DNA of 64,000 nucleotides from Bacteroidetes bacterium GWF2_35_48 (GTDB lineage: Bacteria; Bacteroidota; Bacteroidia; Bacteroidales; GWF2-35-48). The notes beneath the pieces are model-generated. The model was not told the DNA's origin, made no database searches, and saw nothing but the letters and a program-made list of their open reading frames with translations. The stretch's first letter is position 1. Every line of letters starts with the position of its first letter. Made by a program: the position numbers and the translations under genes. Below are positions 51,441-60,475 of this stretch, piece by piece. The DNA lies in contig MEOG01000122.1 of assembly GCA_001769125.1 (NCBI GenBank), positions 32,815 through 96,814 of the forward strand. Direction: 5' to 3'.

Positions 51441-53164
51441 AATAATACAATACGTTTTTTATAACATGTGTGTAATAATTTATGGCTCAAATGTCCATTG
51501 GGTTTGCCGAGAAATTTCTGATACAGTTCTAATATCTGAGGATTTTTATGAGATACCCTGAGTGCTTCATTTTTGTCAATTTCATACAATGCTTTAATGC
51601 GGGCATAAATAGAATTTTTATCTGCTCCTATATGTTGTCCTCCACCTGCAATGCATCCTCCGGGGCAGCTCATCACTTCAACGAAATGAATATCTTTTCT
51701 TCCTTCAGATATTTCTTTAAGTAAAGAAGCTGCGTTACCAAGACCATTGACAACTGCTACTCCCAGCTCAAGAGAATCTATCTTGATTTTTGAATGTTTA
51801 ACACCGCTTAAACCGCGCACTTCTTCAAATTCAAGTTTTTCAAGTTCGTTCCCTGTAATCATAGAATAGGCAGTACGTAATGCAGCTTCCATTACACCCC
51901 CGGTGGCGCCAAAAATTTTACCAGCAGAAGATCTTGTTCCCAGAGGAGAATCTGTATCTTCCGGTTCTAAATTTTTAAAATCAATACCATAAAGGCGAAT
52001 TAATTTTCCCAATTCACGAGTGGTTAAAACAGCGTCTACGTCTGATATTCCTTCCTGTGTCATTTCTTCACGTTGTGCTTCAAATTTTTTAGCAGTACAT
52101 GGCATGAGTGAAACTGAAAATATTTTTTCAGGTTTTATATTTTCAATTTTAGAATAATAATGTTTAATTATTGAACCCATCATTTGCTGAGGAGATTTGC
52201 AGGTTGAAACATTCGACAGCATTTCAGGCCAGAATTCTTCAACGTATTTAACCCATGCAGGACAACAGCTTGTAAACATTGGTATCGGATCACTGTTTTT
52301 TGTGATTCGTTCAATTAATTCTGTCGCTTCTTCCATAATGGTTAAATCGGCAGTAAAACTAGTATCGAAAACCCTGTTGAAGCCCACTTTCCGCAATGCT
52401 GCATTCAAAATACCATTCATATCTTTTTCGGGTTCCAGTCCGAATTCTTCAGCAATAGATACCGTAATAGCCGGAGCATATTGAGCGACGACTGTTAATT
52501 CAGGATTTTGCAATGCTTCTATTACAATACTGAGATGAGATTTTTCTGCAATGGCTCCTGTAGGGCAAACCATGAGACACTGACCACAGTTTACACAAGA
52601 AGAAGTATTCAGTCCCTTATTAAAAGCAGGTGCTACAATTGTTTTACTCCCTCGCAAAATAAAGTCAATCGCAGAGACGCCAATTGTTTCTTCGCAAACT
52701 CTTACGCAGCGTCCACAAAGAATACATTTATCCGGGTCGCAAACAATACTTTGTCCGGAATAATCTATGCTATGATTATTCTTTACTCCTGTTATTCTTC
52801 TATGTCTTACATCCAGCTCATCAGACAAATTTTGTAATTCACAGTTTTTATTCCGTACACAATACAAACAATCGTCGGGGTGGTTTGAAAGAAGCAATTC
52901 GACAATGGTTTTCCGGGCATTGATAACTCTCGGAGAATGACTAAGTAGTTCCATTCCATCTTCAACAGGATAAGAACAGGATGTAATGAGCCTACCACTG
53001 TTTACATGTTCTACAAGGCACATTCTGCACGCTCCAGCCGGAAACTTATCCTTCATATAACACAGTGTTGGAATTTTAATTCCATTTCTTTCGAGCACAT
53101 CAAGGATCATTTCGCCTTTTTCTGCCTGAACAGGTTTGGTATTTATTTTTATATTTAGTTTCAT
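51437..53164 (-). CDS. hydA: [FeFe] hydrogenase catalytic subunit HydA
   Basis: Catalytic subunit interconverting H+ and H2. 575 residues: [2Fe-2S] domain (Cys35, 46, 49, 63), His-Cys [4Fe-4S] (HPDDCLYCVRNKNC, ~95-108), two [4Fe-4S] (C147-C150-C153-C157; C190-C193-C196-C200), and a canonical H-domain: L1 TSCCPAW (298-304), L2 MPCTAKK (354-360), L3 MSCPGGCIAGGG (498-509). All H-cluster ligands and the proton-relay Cys300 are present, so it should be active. The operon with HydB and HydC marks the trimeric NAD- and ferredoxin-linked, electron-bifurcating type. It ends at ~575 residues, without the extra C-terminal [2Fe-2S] domain of the longest HydA forms. Confidence 0.97.
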   Translation of the reverse strand: MKLNIKINTKPVQAEKGEMILDVLERNGIKIPTLCYMKDKFPAGACRMCLVEHVNSGRLITSCSYPVEDGMELLSHSPRVINARKTIVELLLSNHPDDCLYCVRNKNCELQNLSDELDVRHRRITGVKNNHSIDYSGQSIVCDPDKCILCGRCVRVCEETIGVSAIDFILRGSKTIVAPAFNKGLNTSSCVNCGQCLMVCPTGAIAEKSHLSIVIEALQNPELTVVAQYAPAITVSIAEEFGLEPEKDMNGILNAALRKVGFNRVFDTSFTADLTIMEEATELIERITKNSDPIPMFTSCCPAWVKYVEEFWPEMLSNVSTCKSPQQMMGSIIKHYYSKIENIKPEKIFSVSLMPCTAKKFEAQREEMTQEGISDVDAVLTTRELGKLIRLYGIDFKNLEPEDTDSPLGTRSSAGKIFGATGGVMEAALRTAYSMITGNELEKLEFEEVRGLSGVKHSKIKIDSLELGVAVVNGLGNAASLLKEISEGRKDIHFVEVMSCPGGCIAGGGQHIGADKNSIYARIKALYEIDKNEALRVSHKNPQILELYQKFLGKPNGHLSHKLLHTCYKKRIVLL

Positions 53165-53183
53165 ATTATTATTATTATTATCT

Positions 53184-53270
53184 GTAGAATCGCCCCATGG
53201 AGCAATTTTACAGTAGATTACATGGGGCGATTTTACAGTAGATTACATGGGACGATTTTACAGTAGATTA
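53184..53270 (-). repeat. Hydrogenase-island array between hydB and hydA
   Basis: Three direct units at 25-bp steps (CATGGAGCAATTTTACAGT, CATGGGGCGATTTTACAGT, CATGGGACGATTTTACAGT) preceded by the inverted half GTAGAATCGCCCCATGG. It begins a few nt after the hydB stop and ends 19 nt before the hydA ATG. The T-rich variant differs from the other three arrays. Confidence 0.85.
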
Positions 53271-53272
53271 TA

Positions 53273-55219
53273 TTATGAAAATGTTATTGCATTGAATTTA
53301 CAAGTTTCAGCGCAAGCACCACAGCCGATACATTTATTTTCAACAATCACATGCGGACTTTTCTTACTTCCTATAATAGCTCCTGTTGGGCACTTCTTCA
53401 GGCATGCCATACAACCGGTACATACTTCCGGATTAATAAAAAATTTACGCAATTCTGTGCATACTTTTGCTCTGCAAACTCTTTCAAAAATATGTTCTTC
53501 ATATTCGTGCCGGAACCATTTAATGGTGCTGAGTACAGGATTCGGCGCAGATTGTCCAAGTCCACAAAGAGAAGTCTCTTTAATTACACCGCCCAGTTTT
53601 TCAAGCATGATGACTCCCTGAAAACGCTCCAATGCCTTGCTATTTTCAGTTGACGGTTTTTGGGTTATGCTTTCAAGAATTTCTAACATTCGTTTTGTTC
53701 CTTCGCGGCAGGGAATACATTTCCCACAACTTTCGCGCTGAATAAAATCCATGAAAAATTTCGCGATATCAACCATACAGGTGCCTTCATCCATAACAAC
53801 CAAGCCACCAGAACCCATCATGGCTCCAACACTTTTCAACGATTCATAGTCAATTAAAATGTCGAGGTTCTCTTCAGTAATACAACCACCAGAAGGTCCT
53901 CCAATCTGCACTGCTTTAAATTTTTTTCCATCTTTAATACCACCGGCAATAGTGAAAATTATTTCTCTAAGCGTAGTTCCCATTGCAACTTCAACCAAAC
54001 CTGTTTTTGCAATTTTTCCAGATAATGCAAAAACTTTAGTGCCCTTGCTGTTTTGAGTTCCGATTGCGGAATACCAGTCTGCTCCATTTTTCATAATAGC
54101 AGCGACATTAGCGAATGACTCCACATTATTTATTACAGTTGGTTTTCCGAATAAACCGCTTACAGAAGGATAAGGCGGTCTGGGTTTCGGTGTACCCCTC
54201 TTTCCTTCAATACTGTGCATTAAAGCTGTTTCTTCCCCACAAACAAATGCGCCTGCACCCATTTTAATTTTCAGATCAAAATCAAAACCAGTATTAAGAA
54301 TATTTTCGCCAAGCAAGCCATAATCCTTTGCCTGCGCTATTGCTTTTTTTAATCTTTCAATAGCAAGGGGATATTCAGCACGTATGTATACATACCCGTT
54401 ATTTGCACCAATTCCGTAAGCGCCGATAATCATCCCTTCAATGAGTCTGTGCGGGTCGCCCTCTATAACAGCGCGATCCATGAAAGCACCGGGATCTCCT
54501 TCGTCGGCATTGCATATTAAATATTTTTGTATCTGTTTTTCAAACAATGCAAGTTTCCATTTTTTCCCTGTAGGAAAACCAGCCCCTCCTCTGCCCCGTA
54601 AACCGCTTTTTTCAACAGTTTCACATACCTGAGCCGGAGATTGTAATTTCAGCGTTTTATATAAAGAGGTATAACCACCATTTGCAATATATTCTTCAAT
54701 ACTGGTTGGGTCAATAATTCCACAATTTTGCAGTACAATGCGTTTCTGTTTTGAAAAAAATGGATGCTCATCAAGATATGCAACATCTTTCCATGCTTCA
54801 CCATGCGCTGCACGGAATTGCCCCAAAACACAATCAGATGGAACATTGTTTGCGAAAATAGTGTTAAAAATATCTTCAACTTTTTCAGCATTTACTTTTT
54901 CAAAAGAGATTCTTTTTTTTCCGGGGATTGAAATATCAACAATAGGTTCCGAAGAACATAGTCCGATGCACCCCGTTTCAATAATTTCTGCATTTAATTT
55001 TTTTTTCGAAAAATACTTTTTAATTGCCCGGATTGTCTTATCAGCACCTGCGCCTAAACCACATGTACCGGCACCGACAAATATCTGAATGGTATCAATA
55101 TTTTCTCTTTTTAAAAGCGACATTACGTCATGAAGCAGCACTTCATCGTTGTTTGTATTATTATCTGTAAGTGTCCGTACTAACAGATCTTTTATCGTAT
55201 TTTGTTCAAAAATTTTCAT
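53273..55219 (-). CDS. hydB: NADH-binding hydrogenase subunit HydB (NuoF-like)
   Basis: Flavoprotein subunit of the HydABC complex; holds FMN and binds NAD(H). 648 residues: N-terminal thioredoxin-like [2Fe-2S] domain (~40-120: VGAGTCGLGAG, TGCIGLCSSEP), NuoF core with FMN/NADH Gly motif GRGGAGFPTGKKW (209-221) and ADEGDPGAFMDR, a [4Fe-4S] site ESCGKCIPCREGT (~496-508) with a later Cys in TSLCGLG, and two C-terminal ferredoxin clusters (CTGCMACLKKCPTGAI; CIGCGACAETCKFNAI, from ~600). This fused layout is typical of bifurcating HydB. It overlaps hydC by 4 bp. Confidence 0.97.
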   Translation of the reverse strand: MKIFEQNTIKDLLVRTLTDNNTNNDEVLLHDVMSLLKRENIDTIQIFVGAGTCGLGAGADKTIRAIKKYFSKKKLNAEIIETGCIGLCSSEPIVDISIPGKKRISFEKVNAEKVEDIFNTIFANNVPSDCVLGQFRAAHGEAWKDVAYLDEHPFFSKQKRIVLQNCGIIDPTSIEEYIANGGYTSLYKTLKLQSPAQVCETVEKSGLRGRGGAGFPTGKKWKLALFEKQIQKYLICNADEGDPGAFMDRAVIEGDPHRLIEGMIIGAYGIGANNGYVYIRAEYPLAIERLKKAIAQAKDYGLLGENILNTGFDFDLKIKMGAGAFVCGEETALMHSIEGKRGTPKPRPPYPSVSGLFGKPTVINNVESFANVAAIMKNGADWYSAIGTQNSKGTKVFALSGKIAKTGLVEVAMGTTLREIIFTIAGGIKDGKKFKAVQIGGPSGGCITEENLDILIDYESLKSVGAMMGSGGLVVMDEGTCMVDIAKFFMDFIQRESCGKCIPCREGTKRMLEILESITQKPSTENSKALERFQGVIMLEKLGGVIKETSLCGLGQSAPNPVLSTIKWFRHEYEEHIFERVCRAKVCTELRKFFINPEVCTGCMACLKKCPTGAIIGSKKSPHVIVENKCIGCGACAETCKFNAITFS

Positions 55220-55683
55220 GATAACTCCTCCCTGTTTCTATACGATTCGACAATTTCTTTTAAGCTATCTACAGTTACTTTTGCATGAAATTCTCCATTT
55301 ATTGCAATTACAGGAGCAAGACCGCATGCGCCAATACAAGCGACAACCTCTATACTGAATAAGTTATCTCTGGATGTTTGCCCTGCTTTAATTTTCAGAT
55401 ATTTTTCAAGTTCATTAAGAACAGTGGATGAACCCAACACATGACAAGCAGTACCCCTGCACACCTGAATATTGTATTTCCCTTTGGGTTGAAAGCGAAA
55501 CTGGTTGTAAAATGTTGCAACTCCATAAATTTTACTGGTAGGAAGATGCAGATGGTTTCCCACTTCTACTATTGCTGTTTCTGACAGAAACCCTTCTGCT
55601 TCCTGAATTTCCTGAAGTATAGGAATAAGGCTGTCGTGGCAGGCATTTTTATATTCTTTCAATATTAAATCTACTTTTTCCAT
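55216..55683 (-). CDS. hydC: Hydrogenase [2Fe-2S] subunit HydC (NuoE-like)
   Basis: Small electron-transfer subunit of HydABC, 155 residues from the ATG at 55683. Thioredoxin-like [2Fe-2S] fold with CRGTACHVLGS and CIGACGLAP (four Cys ligands), PTSKIYGVATFYNQFRFQPKGKYNIQVC and the helical N-terminus SLIPILQEIQEAEGFLSETAIVEVGNHLHLP, all as in NuoE. The frame stays open to 55776, but the extra 31 residues look like a translated leader and NuoE proteins normally begin at this point. Its stop overlaps the hydB start (ATGA), indicating translational coupling. Confidence 0.95.
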   Translation of the reverse strand: MEKVDLILKEYKNACHDSLIPILQEIQEAEGFLSETAIVEVGNHLHLPTSKIYGVATFYNQFRFQPKGKYNIQVCRGTACHVLGSSTVLNELEKYLKIKAGQTSRDNLFSIEVVACIGACGLAPVIAINGEFHAKVTVDSLKEIVESYRNREELS

Positions 55684-55788
55684 TTCATTACTTTTTAAGG
55701 CTAGATTTAAAAACTTCCCTTTAACGGACGTTTGAAGCAATCTGATAATATAAACCAGATTGCTTCTTAAATCCACATTGTTAATTTT

Positions 55789-56727
55789 TTAATTTTTCCG
55801 TGCTGTCAAAACTTTTTCAATTTCCGGTAATATTTTGCCGGGATCAACGGGTTTTGCAACAAATCCATCTACCGGAAACCAAACGGTTTTTCCTTTTTCT
55901 GACAAATAATCTATTCCTGCTTTTCCAGTAATAATGTCCTTTACGAGTAAAACATGCAGGTCTTTAAATCCTGGATTTTTTCTGAACTCACGAGCCATTT
56001 CCTGAACATCAGGGCGTGTGGTAATAAGCACTTCAATAGAAGTCTGCATCAGTACCGGCATGTTTTTCAACTCGGGATCTTCAGTGATTTCTTTAGCTAG
56101 TTCAAAGCCTTCATAATGCGTAGTCATCATTACATCAAGAATAGCGAGATCGGGGTTTTCTTCCCTGATTTTTTTCATGCCTTCTTCTTTGTTCATGGCT
56201 GTAATAACTTCGTATCCTTTTTTACTAAGGATTGTTTCGATTACCGTGATAACATCAATATCGTCATCTACGATTAAAATTTTTGTGGTTTTCATAGCTG
56301 TAAAATTTAAATTATTTGAATATTCATTAAAATGTAAAGGGAAAAACAACTTTCCCTCAATTACAAGATGTATAGCCCTTTTTATTATTTTTTTTTCTGA
56401 ATTTTTTGGAAGAAAACAATGGACACCCGTTTTAGCTATTTTTGACAGTACCTCATTATCATTAAACATTGTCAGAACAATTATTTTAATGTCGGGATAT
56501 GTTTTTTGTATTTTCTTTATGGATTCGAATCCTTGTGTTCCGCATATTTCAATGTCGAGTAATATTATATGTGTGTTAATTTTTTTCAATACTTCGAGAA
56601 GTTCAAAACCATCTGAAACTTCAGCAACAATGTTTAACTCTTTCATTTTTCCGAGAACCATTTTTAATCCTTCCCTAAAAATTTCGTGGTCTTCCGCAAT
56701 GATTATATTTGTTGTTTCACTTTTCAT
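55789..56727 (-). CDS. Tandem receiver protein (REC-REC)
   Basis: A 312-residue protein with two receiver domains and no output domain. The first (1-125) resembles the NarL-type receiver at 32671: IIIAEDHEIFREGLKMVLGKM, Asp58 (IILLDIEICG), KN near 108. The second (~145-312) has ILIVDDDIDVITVIETILSKKGYEV, Asp198 (LAILDVMMTTHYEGFEL) and a long insert (TTRPDVQEMAREFRKNPGFKDLHVLLVKDIIT). The linker is short and AT-rich (NEYSNNLNFTA), and Met145 (56295) would make a good separate start, so two genes fused by loss of a stop is possible. The promoter at 56750-56757 lies inside the longer frame, so 56727 is the start. It heads the hydrogenase train. Confidence 0.82.
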   Translation of the reverse strand: MKSETTNIIIAEDHEIFREGLKMVLGKMKELNIVAEVSDGFELLEVLKKINTHIILLDIEICGTQGFESIKKIQKTYPDIKIIVLTMFNDNEVLSKIAKTGVHCFLPKNSEKKIIKRAIHLVIEGKLFFPLHFNEYSNNLNFTAMKTTKILIVDDDIDVITVIETILSKKGYEVITAMNKEEGMKKIREENPDLAILDVMMTTHYEGFELAKEITEDPELKNMPVLMQTSIEVLITTRPDVQEMAREFRKNPGFKDLHVLLVKDIITGKAGIDYLSEKGKTVWFPVDGFVAKPVDPGKILPEIEKVLTARKN

Positions 56728-56749
56728 TTTTTCAATTGAACTTCTGAGA

Positions 56750-56757
56750 CAAAAGTA
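56750..56757 (-). promoter_or_regulatory. Promoter element of the hydCBA gene train
   Basis: Minus-strand TACTTTTG matches TAnnTTTG 22 bp before the REC-REC start. A TTTC near 56781-56778 is one base off the -33 box at 20-bp spacing. Confidence 0.45.
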
Positions 56758-56893
56758 CATTGTCGCCATACCTCTTTGAAAGGGTATTTTGTAGGGATTT
56801 TTATCAGTACTTTTAGGAATGTTATACAACAAAAACCAGTACTTTTACGCAATGTATTTTGCGTTTTCAGGAAAGAAAAAGCCGAAAAATAAT

Positions 56894-56924
56894 TTTGTGC
56901 AAATAAAAAAAAGCAGTATATTTG
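56894..56924 (+). promoter_or_regulatory. Promoter of tRNA-His
   Basis: TTTG (56894-56897), 19-bp spacer, TATATTTG (56917-56924), 13 bp ahead of the mature tRNA 5' end. An exact consensus promoter. Confidence 0.75.
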
Positions 56925-56937
56925 CAATCCTTAAAAC

Positions 56938-57012
56938 GGAGGATGTAGCTCAGTTGGTTAGAGCATCAGATTGTGGTTCTGAGGGTCGGGGGTTCGAGCC
57001 CCCTCTTCCTCC
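56938..57012 (+). tRNA. tRNA-His (GTG anticodon)
   Basis: Cloverleaf: acceptor GAGGATG/CTTCCTC with one T:T mismatch, D-arm GCTCAGTTGGTTAGAGC, anticodon stem TCAGA/TCTGA with loop TTGTGGT (anticodon GTG), T-arm GGGGGTTCGAGCCCCCT with a terminal G:T pair. The extra 5' G at -1 faces C73, the tRNA-His identity element. The 3' CCA is not encoded. Confidence 0.96.
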
Positions 57013-57013
57013 C

Positions 57014-57048
57014 AAAAAAAAAGACACTTGAAAAGTGTCTTTTTTTTT
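57014..57048 (+). terminator. Terminator of tRNA-His
   Basis: AAAAGACACTT-GAAA-AGTGTCTTTT followed by T residues, immediately after the tRNA. Confidence 0.9.
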
Positions 57049-57153
57049 GGCTAAAGGTTACGCTGTACCACTGAGGAAGAAGGAAGCCCCATCTTCTTTA
57101 AAAAAAATCTTCTCCTGAAAAAAAACTCATCGCCGTTTTTTTAATAATTTTCT

Positions 57154-59223
57154 TTATTTTTTAACTATTTTTAAAGCGTCAAAAGTAGCTTCCAGTATTG
57201 GTCCGCAGGAAATTTCTTTTCCGACTGCTTCTTTCATCCACACCTGAGGAATAAGGCGACCCTTCGTGTAAATACGCTGCACTTCTTCTGCAAAACTTTT
57301 CCCATGTATTTGTTTTTCTATCTGAAAATCTATAAGGTGACCGAGTGGATACGCTGATAAATATAAGGGGTAATCAATCATGTGTGAATAAATTGCCAAA
57401 ATGGGTTCGTCTTTTGATCCAAAAACTTCTGCATAATATTTATTCCAAACATCTTTTGCAATAAGAATAACCTGTTCTTTCAATTGCGCAGGAGTAGCTT
57501 CAGGATTTTTGTACAGCCATTTCCACACATACATATCTACAAGTGAAACACCCATTATTTCGTAGCACGCCCAAAAATTATCGAGTGCCATCATGTGAAA
57601 TTTATTAGGGTCATTGTCTTTAATTCCTAATAATTCCAGATCGCGTTTCTGAAAAATAAAAGCAAGAGCTTCTGTAAATGCGGTGTTTGGAACTCCGCGC
57701 ATCATGTAAAAATCTACGTCCTGTAATGATAAGGTTTGTTCAACATTATGTCCGAATTCATGAATTGCAATATTATATCCTTTGTAATTCATTCCTTTTT
57801 CGGTAATACGTGTACGCAGCCGTGCTTTGTCTGATTTCATTTCTGCTCCCAGCGCATGCCCCGCTCCCCTTGATGCATCTACAGTAATGTGTGAACAGAT
57901 TTGTTTTGCTTTCTCTTTGTTAAAGCCAAGTCTGACAAGAATTTCGGGCAAATCTTTTTCATAAGCATCTTTGTTCGGATATTTTTTCAAACAGGCATTG
58001 TCTAATATTTCGCCTGAAATAGTGCCACGCGCTTTGAATCCATCGTACCAAATATCGAATGGTTCAAGGTTTCTGCCAAGCCGTTGGCTTATAAATGCTC
58101 CAACTTGCTTTACCTGTGCGGAAGATAAAAGCTGAATAAAAATCTTCTCAACTTCTTCCTGTGATAATTCCATATCTCTGTTAAATTTCCGCTCAATCAT
58201 TGTTGGGAAATTCGGGCAAAAAGCATCAACTTCTCTACCTGCTTTAAATAAATTCAACAGCTTCTCATAACGGGTATCTGGTTCGGGTTTAAATTTTATT
58301 TCTTTTCCATCTTTGAAAAGTCTGTTAGAAAAAGGATTCCACTTGTATTTATTACTATTTATAACGCTTTCAGGTATAGTTTGTGCGATAATATTTTTCA
58401 TAACCTGATACACCATTTTTTGCTTCACAAGTCCGTTTTCTTTATTGCTGTAATTTGATTTCAATTCATCACGCAAGCCCCAGTGTGTAATAAGTTTCAT
58501 GTCTTCCGGGAAAAGAGTTTTATTCTGATCGTCCACAAGATTTCCCATGTAAATATTGTAATTCGATATATAAGAATCGGCATTGCTCATAGCCTCTCCC
58601 TCTTTCAACAATAATTCTGAAGGAATACGCGAAGCAAAAATATCACCGAGTCGCGCATAAGCCCATTGCCTTCTGTTCCATGAAGAAGCTGCCTCTGCTT
58701 TTTCTGCAAGTGAATAATAGGGGAAATTCAGCAACACAACAAATCCGATTTTATTATTGAAAAAATCCTCGGTCATGTGAGAAAATGGTTCATAACCGCC
58801 AAACAATTCATCAATGGGGAAGACTTCTCCGATTTCGAGATGCAGGGGGACTTTCAAATCTGTACTAATACGATTATAATAGCCGTAGAGCGATTCAAAA
58901 TTTGATTCCAATCTTTTTGCTGTTTTTTCCAGAATATCATCTGACGCAATAAAATTGTTATGGCAAAATTCTGAAAAAACATCTTGCGATCCATCTTTTT
59001 CTGTCCAAAGCGCCACAAGCTGGGGAATACTTTTTTTGATGCGTAACTCATGCGCTGCACCAAATTTTTTCACAAGAGATGAAATAAGCGTATCTGTTAC
59101 CTGAGTGGTAATGATTGTCTTGTTTTGATTTTTCATATTTAATGATTCGGATTTATTATTTTCGTTTTTGCACGACACTGAAAACAGAATCAACGCACTG
59201 ATAAATACATAAGTTATTTTCAT
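57154..59223 (-). CDS. HEFGH zinc metallopeptidase-like lipoprotein
   Basis: A 689-residue exported protein. MKITYVFISALILFSVSCKN is a lipoprotein signal ending at Cys18. The zinc site NIAIHEFGHNVEQTLSL (HExxH) lies about two thirds along, followed by a downstream Glu/Asn-rich helix (NTAFTEALAFIFQKRDLELLG) likely giving the third ligand, as in M3-like gluzincins. The large helical flanks suit an oligopeptidase-type channel fold. It likely degrades peptides in the periplasm or at the outer membrane. The closest named family is uncertain. Monocistronic, facing the tRNA terminator. Confidence 0.78.
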   Translation of the reverse strand: MKITYVFISALILFSVSCKNENNKSESLNMKNQNKTIITTQVTDTLISSLVKKFGAAHELRIKKSIPQLVALWTEKDGSQDVFSEFCHNNFIASDDILEKTAKRLESNFESLYGYYNRISTDLKVPLHLEIGEVFPIDELFGGYEPFSHMTEDFFNNKIGFVVLLNFPYYSLAEKAEAASSWNRRQWAYARLGDIFASRIPSELLLKEGEAMSNADSYISNYNIYMGNLVDDQNKTLFPEDMKLITHWGLRDELKSNYSNKENGLVKQKMVYQVMKNIIAQTIPESVINSNKYKWNPFSNRLFKDGKEIKFKPEPDTRYEKLLNLFKAGREVDAFCPNFPTMIERKFNRDMELSQEEVEKIFIQLLSSAQVKQVGAFISQRLGRNLEPFDIWYDGFKARGTISGEILDNACLKKYPNKDAYEKDLPEILVRLGFNKEKAKQICSHITVDASRGAGHALGAEMKSDKARLRTRITEKGMNYKGYNIAIHEFGHNVEQTLSLQDVDFYMMRGVPNTAFTEALAFIFQKRDLELLGIKDNDPNKFHMMALDNFWACYEIMGVSLVDMYVWKWLYKNPEATPAQLKEQVILIAKDVWNKYYAEVFGSKDEPILAIYSHMIDYPLYLSAYPLGHLIDFQIEKQIHGKSFAEEVQRIYTKGRLIPQVWMKEAVGKEISCGPILEATFDALKIVKK

Positions 59224-59326
59224 TGGAAATATTTTTTAATTTTTATTGTGTTCATTTTTTGTTAGGGAAAACGAAACTCCCCTGTCTGAAAATCTTCAAT
59301 TAGAAACAAATCAGATGGAATAACCA

Positions 59327-59794
59327 TTACTCCTTCAAATCTATCTCTTTCGGAACAAACATACTTGCATCGCCACCATATTTTATTACTTCACGTACTA
59401 ATGTGGAAGTAATAGGTGTAAGCTCTGGGGTGGTTAGCAAAAAAATAGTTTCAATTTCAGGAGCAAGATAAAAATTTGTTTGGGCAATGCCGCGTTCGTA
59501 TTCAAAATCTGCTGAAGTGCGTATGCCTCTCAAAATATAATTCGCATTAAATTTTCTGCATAAATCAACAGTCAGGCAATCGTATTTCTCCACGCTAACT
59601 TTAGCTTCGTCTTTAAAAATTTTACGTATCCATCCCATTCTTTTTTCAAGCGGAAACAAGCCATCGGGTTTCACAGAATTATATCCAATAGCGATAATAA
59701 TTTTATCAAACATTGGAAGCGCTCTTTTTACGATAGATTCATGCCCTATTGTAAAAGGGTCAAAAGTACCGGGAAATAATACTATTTTATCCAT
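59327..59794 (-). CDS. coaD: Phosphopantetheine adenylyltransferase
   Basis: CoaD couples 4'-phosphopantetheine and ATP to dephospho-CoA in CoA synthesis. 155 residues: nucleotidyltransferase T/HxGH motif PGTFDPFTIGHESI (12-25), GYNSVKPDGLF, YILRGIRTSADFEYE, and the second motif LTPITSTLVREVIKYGGD. Full length for the family. The ATG at 59794 begins at the conserved core; the frame is open to 59818 but would overlap the tag gene. It starts 10 bp after tag ends, so the two are likely co-transcribed. Confidence 0.96.
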   Translation of the reverse strand: MDKIVLFPGTFDPFTIGHESIVKRALPMFDKIIIAIGYNSVKPDGLFPLEKRMGWIRKIFKDEAKVSVEKYDCLTVDLCRKFNANYILRGIRTSADFEYERGIAQTNFYLAPEIETIFLLTTPELTPITSTLVREVIKYGGDASMFVPKEIDLKE

Positions 59795-59804
59795 TTGTTT
59801 GGTT

Positions 59805-60383
59805 TTATTTTTTTGCAATTTTTACAATTTCCTTGTGCCTGAAACAATCTGTAGTGTGGTCGTTTACCATTCCTGCTGCCTGCATAAAAGCATAACAAAT
59901 AGTTGTTCCGACAAAACTGAATCCACGTTTTTTCAAGTCCTTGCTCATTGTATCGGATTCTAAAGTTGAGACAGGAATTTCTTTATGCGTTTTCCAGTTA
60001 TTAAGAATGGTTTTTTCTTTTGTAAACTGCCATATATACGAATGAAAATTTCCGAATTCTTTCTGAACAGTAAGAAAAGCCTGAGCATTTTTTATGGTTG
60101 CACGAATTTTTAATTCGTTTCGTATTATACCGATATCCTGAAGCAGTTCCTGAATTTTTGATTCGTCAAATTTAACAATTTTTTTTGCGTTGAAATCGGC
60201 AAAAGCTTTTCTGAAATTTTCACGTTTGTATAAAATTGTTTTCCAGCTTAAGCCTGCCTGAAAAGAATCAAGAACTATAAATTCAAATAATTTATTGTCA
60301 TCAAAAACAGGCACTCCCCATTCCTGATCGTGATATGCAATCATGAGAGTATCGTTCTGAGGCCAGAAGCATCGTTGTTCCAT
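59805..60383 (-). CDS. tag: DNA-3-methyladenine glycosylase I
   Basis: Tag removes 3-methyladenine from alkylated DNA. 192 residues with all family marks: N-terminal zinc ligands Cys (EQRCFW) and His (AYHDQEWGVP), helical core DSFQAGLSWKTILYKRENFRKAFADF, KRGFSFVGTTICYAFMQAAGMVNDH, and C-terminal zinc ligands in VNDHTTDCFRH. Along with the ATL protein at 1082 it covers alkylation damage. It is immediately upstream of coaD. Confidence 0.96.
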   Translation of the reverse strand: MEQRCFWPQNDTLMIAYHDQEWGVPVFDDNKLFEFIVLDSFQAGLSWKTILYKRENFRKAFADFNAKKIVKFDESKIQELLQDIGIIRNELKIRATIKNAQAFLTVQKEFGNFHSYIWQFTKEKTILNNWKTHKEIPVSTLESDTMSKDLKKRGFSFVGTTICYAFMQAAGMVNDHTTDCFRHKEIVKIAKK

Positions 60384-60475
60384 TTTTGTTTTGTTAATTA
60401 TTAATTATTGGATGTTGGATGTTGAAAATTGATCATTAAATGGTTCGTATTAAGTTTTTATGCACGTTTGTGAAT

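Noticed and set aside
51437-55683. Complex I (NuoEFG) genes rather than a hydrogenase
   Set aside because: HydB and HydC resemble NuoF and NuoE, but HydA carries all three H-cluster motifs, the HydEFG maturases are present and no other nuo genes are near.
57050-57112. A second tRNA or tRNA fragment after tRNA-His
   Set aside because: The sequence after the terminator has no T-arm or cloverleaf; only scattered matches to tRNA-like words.
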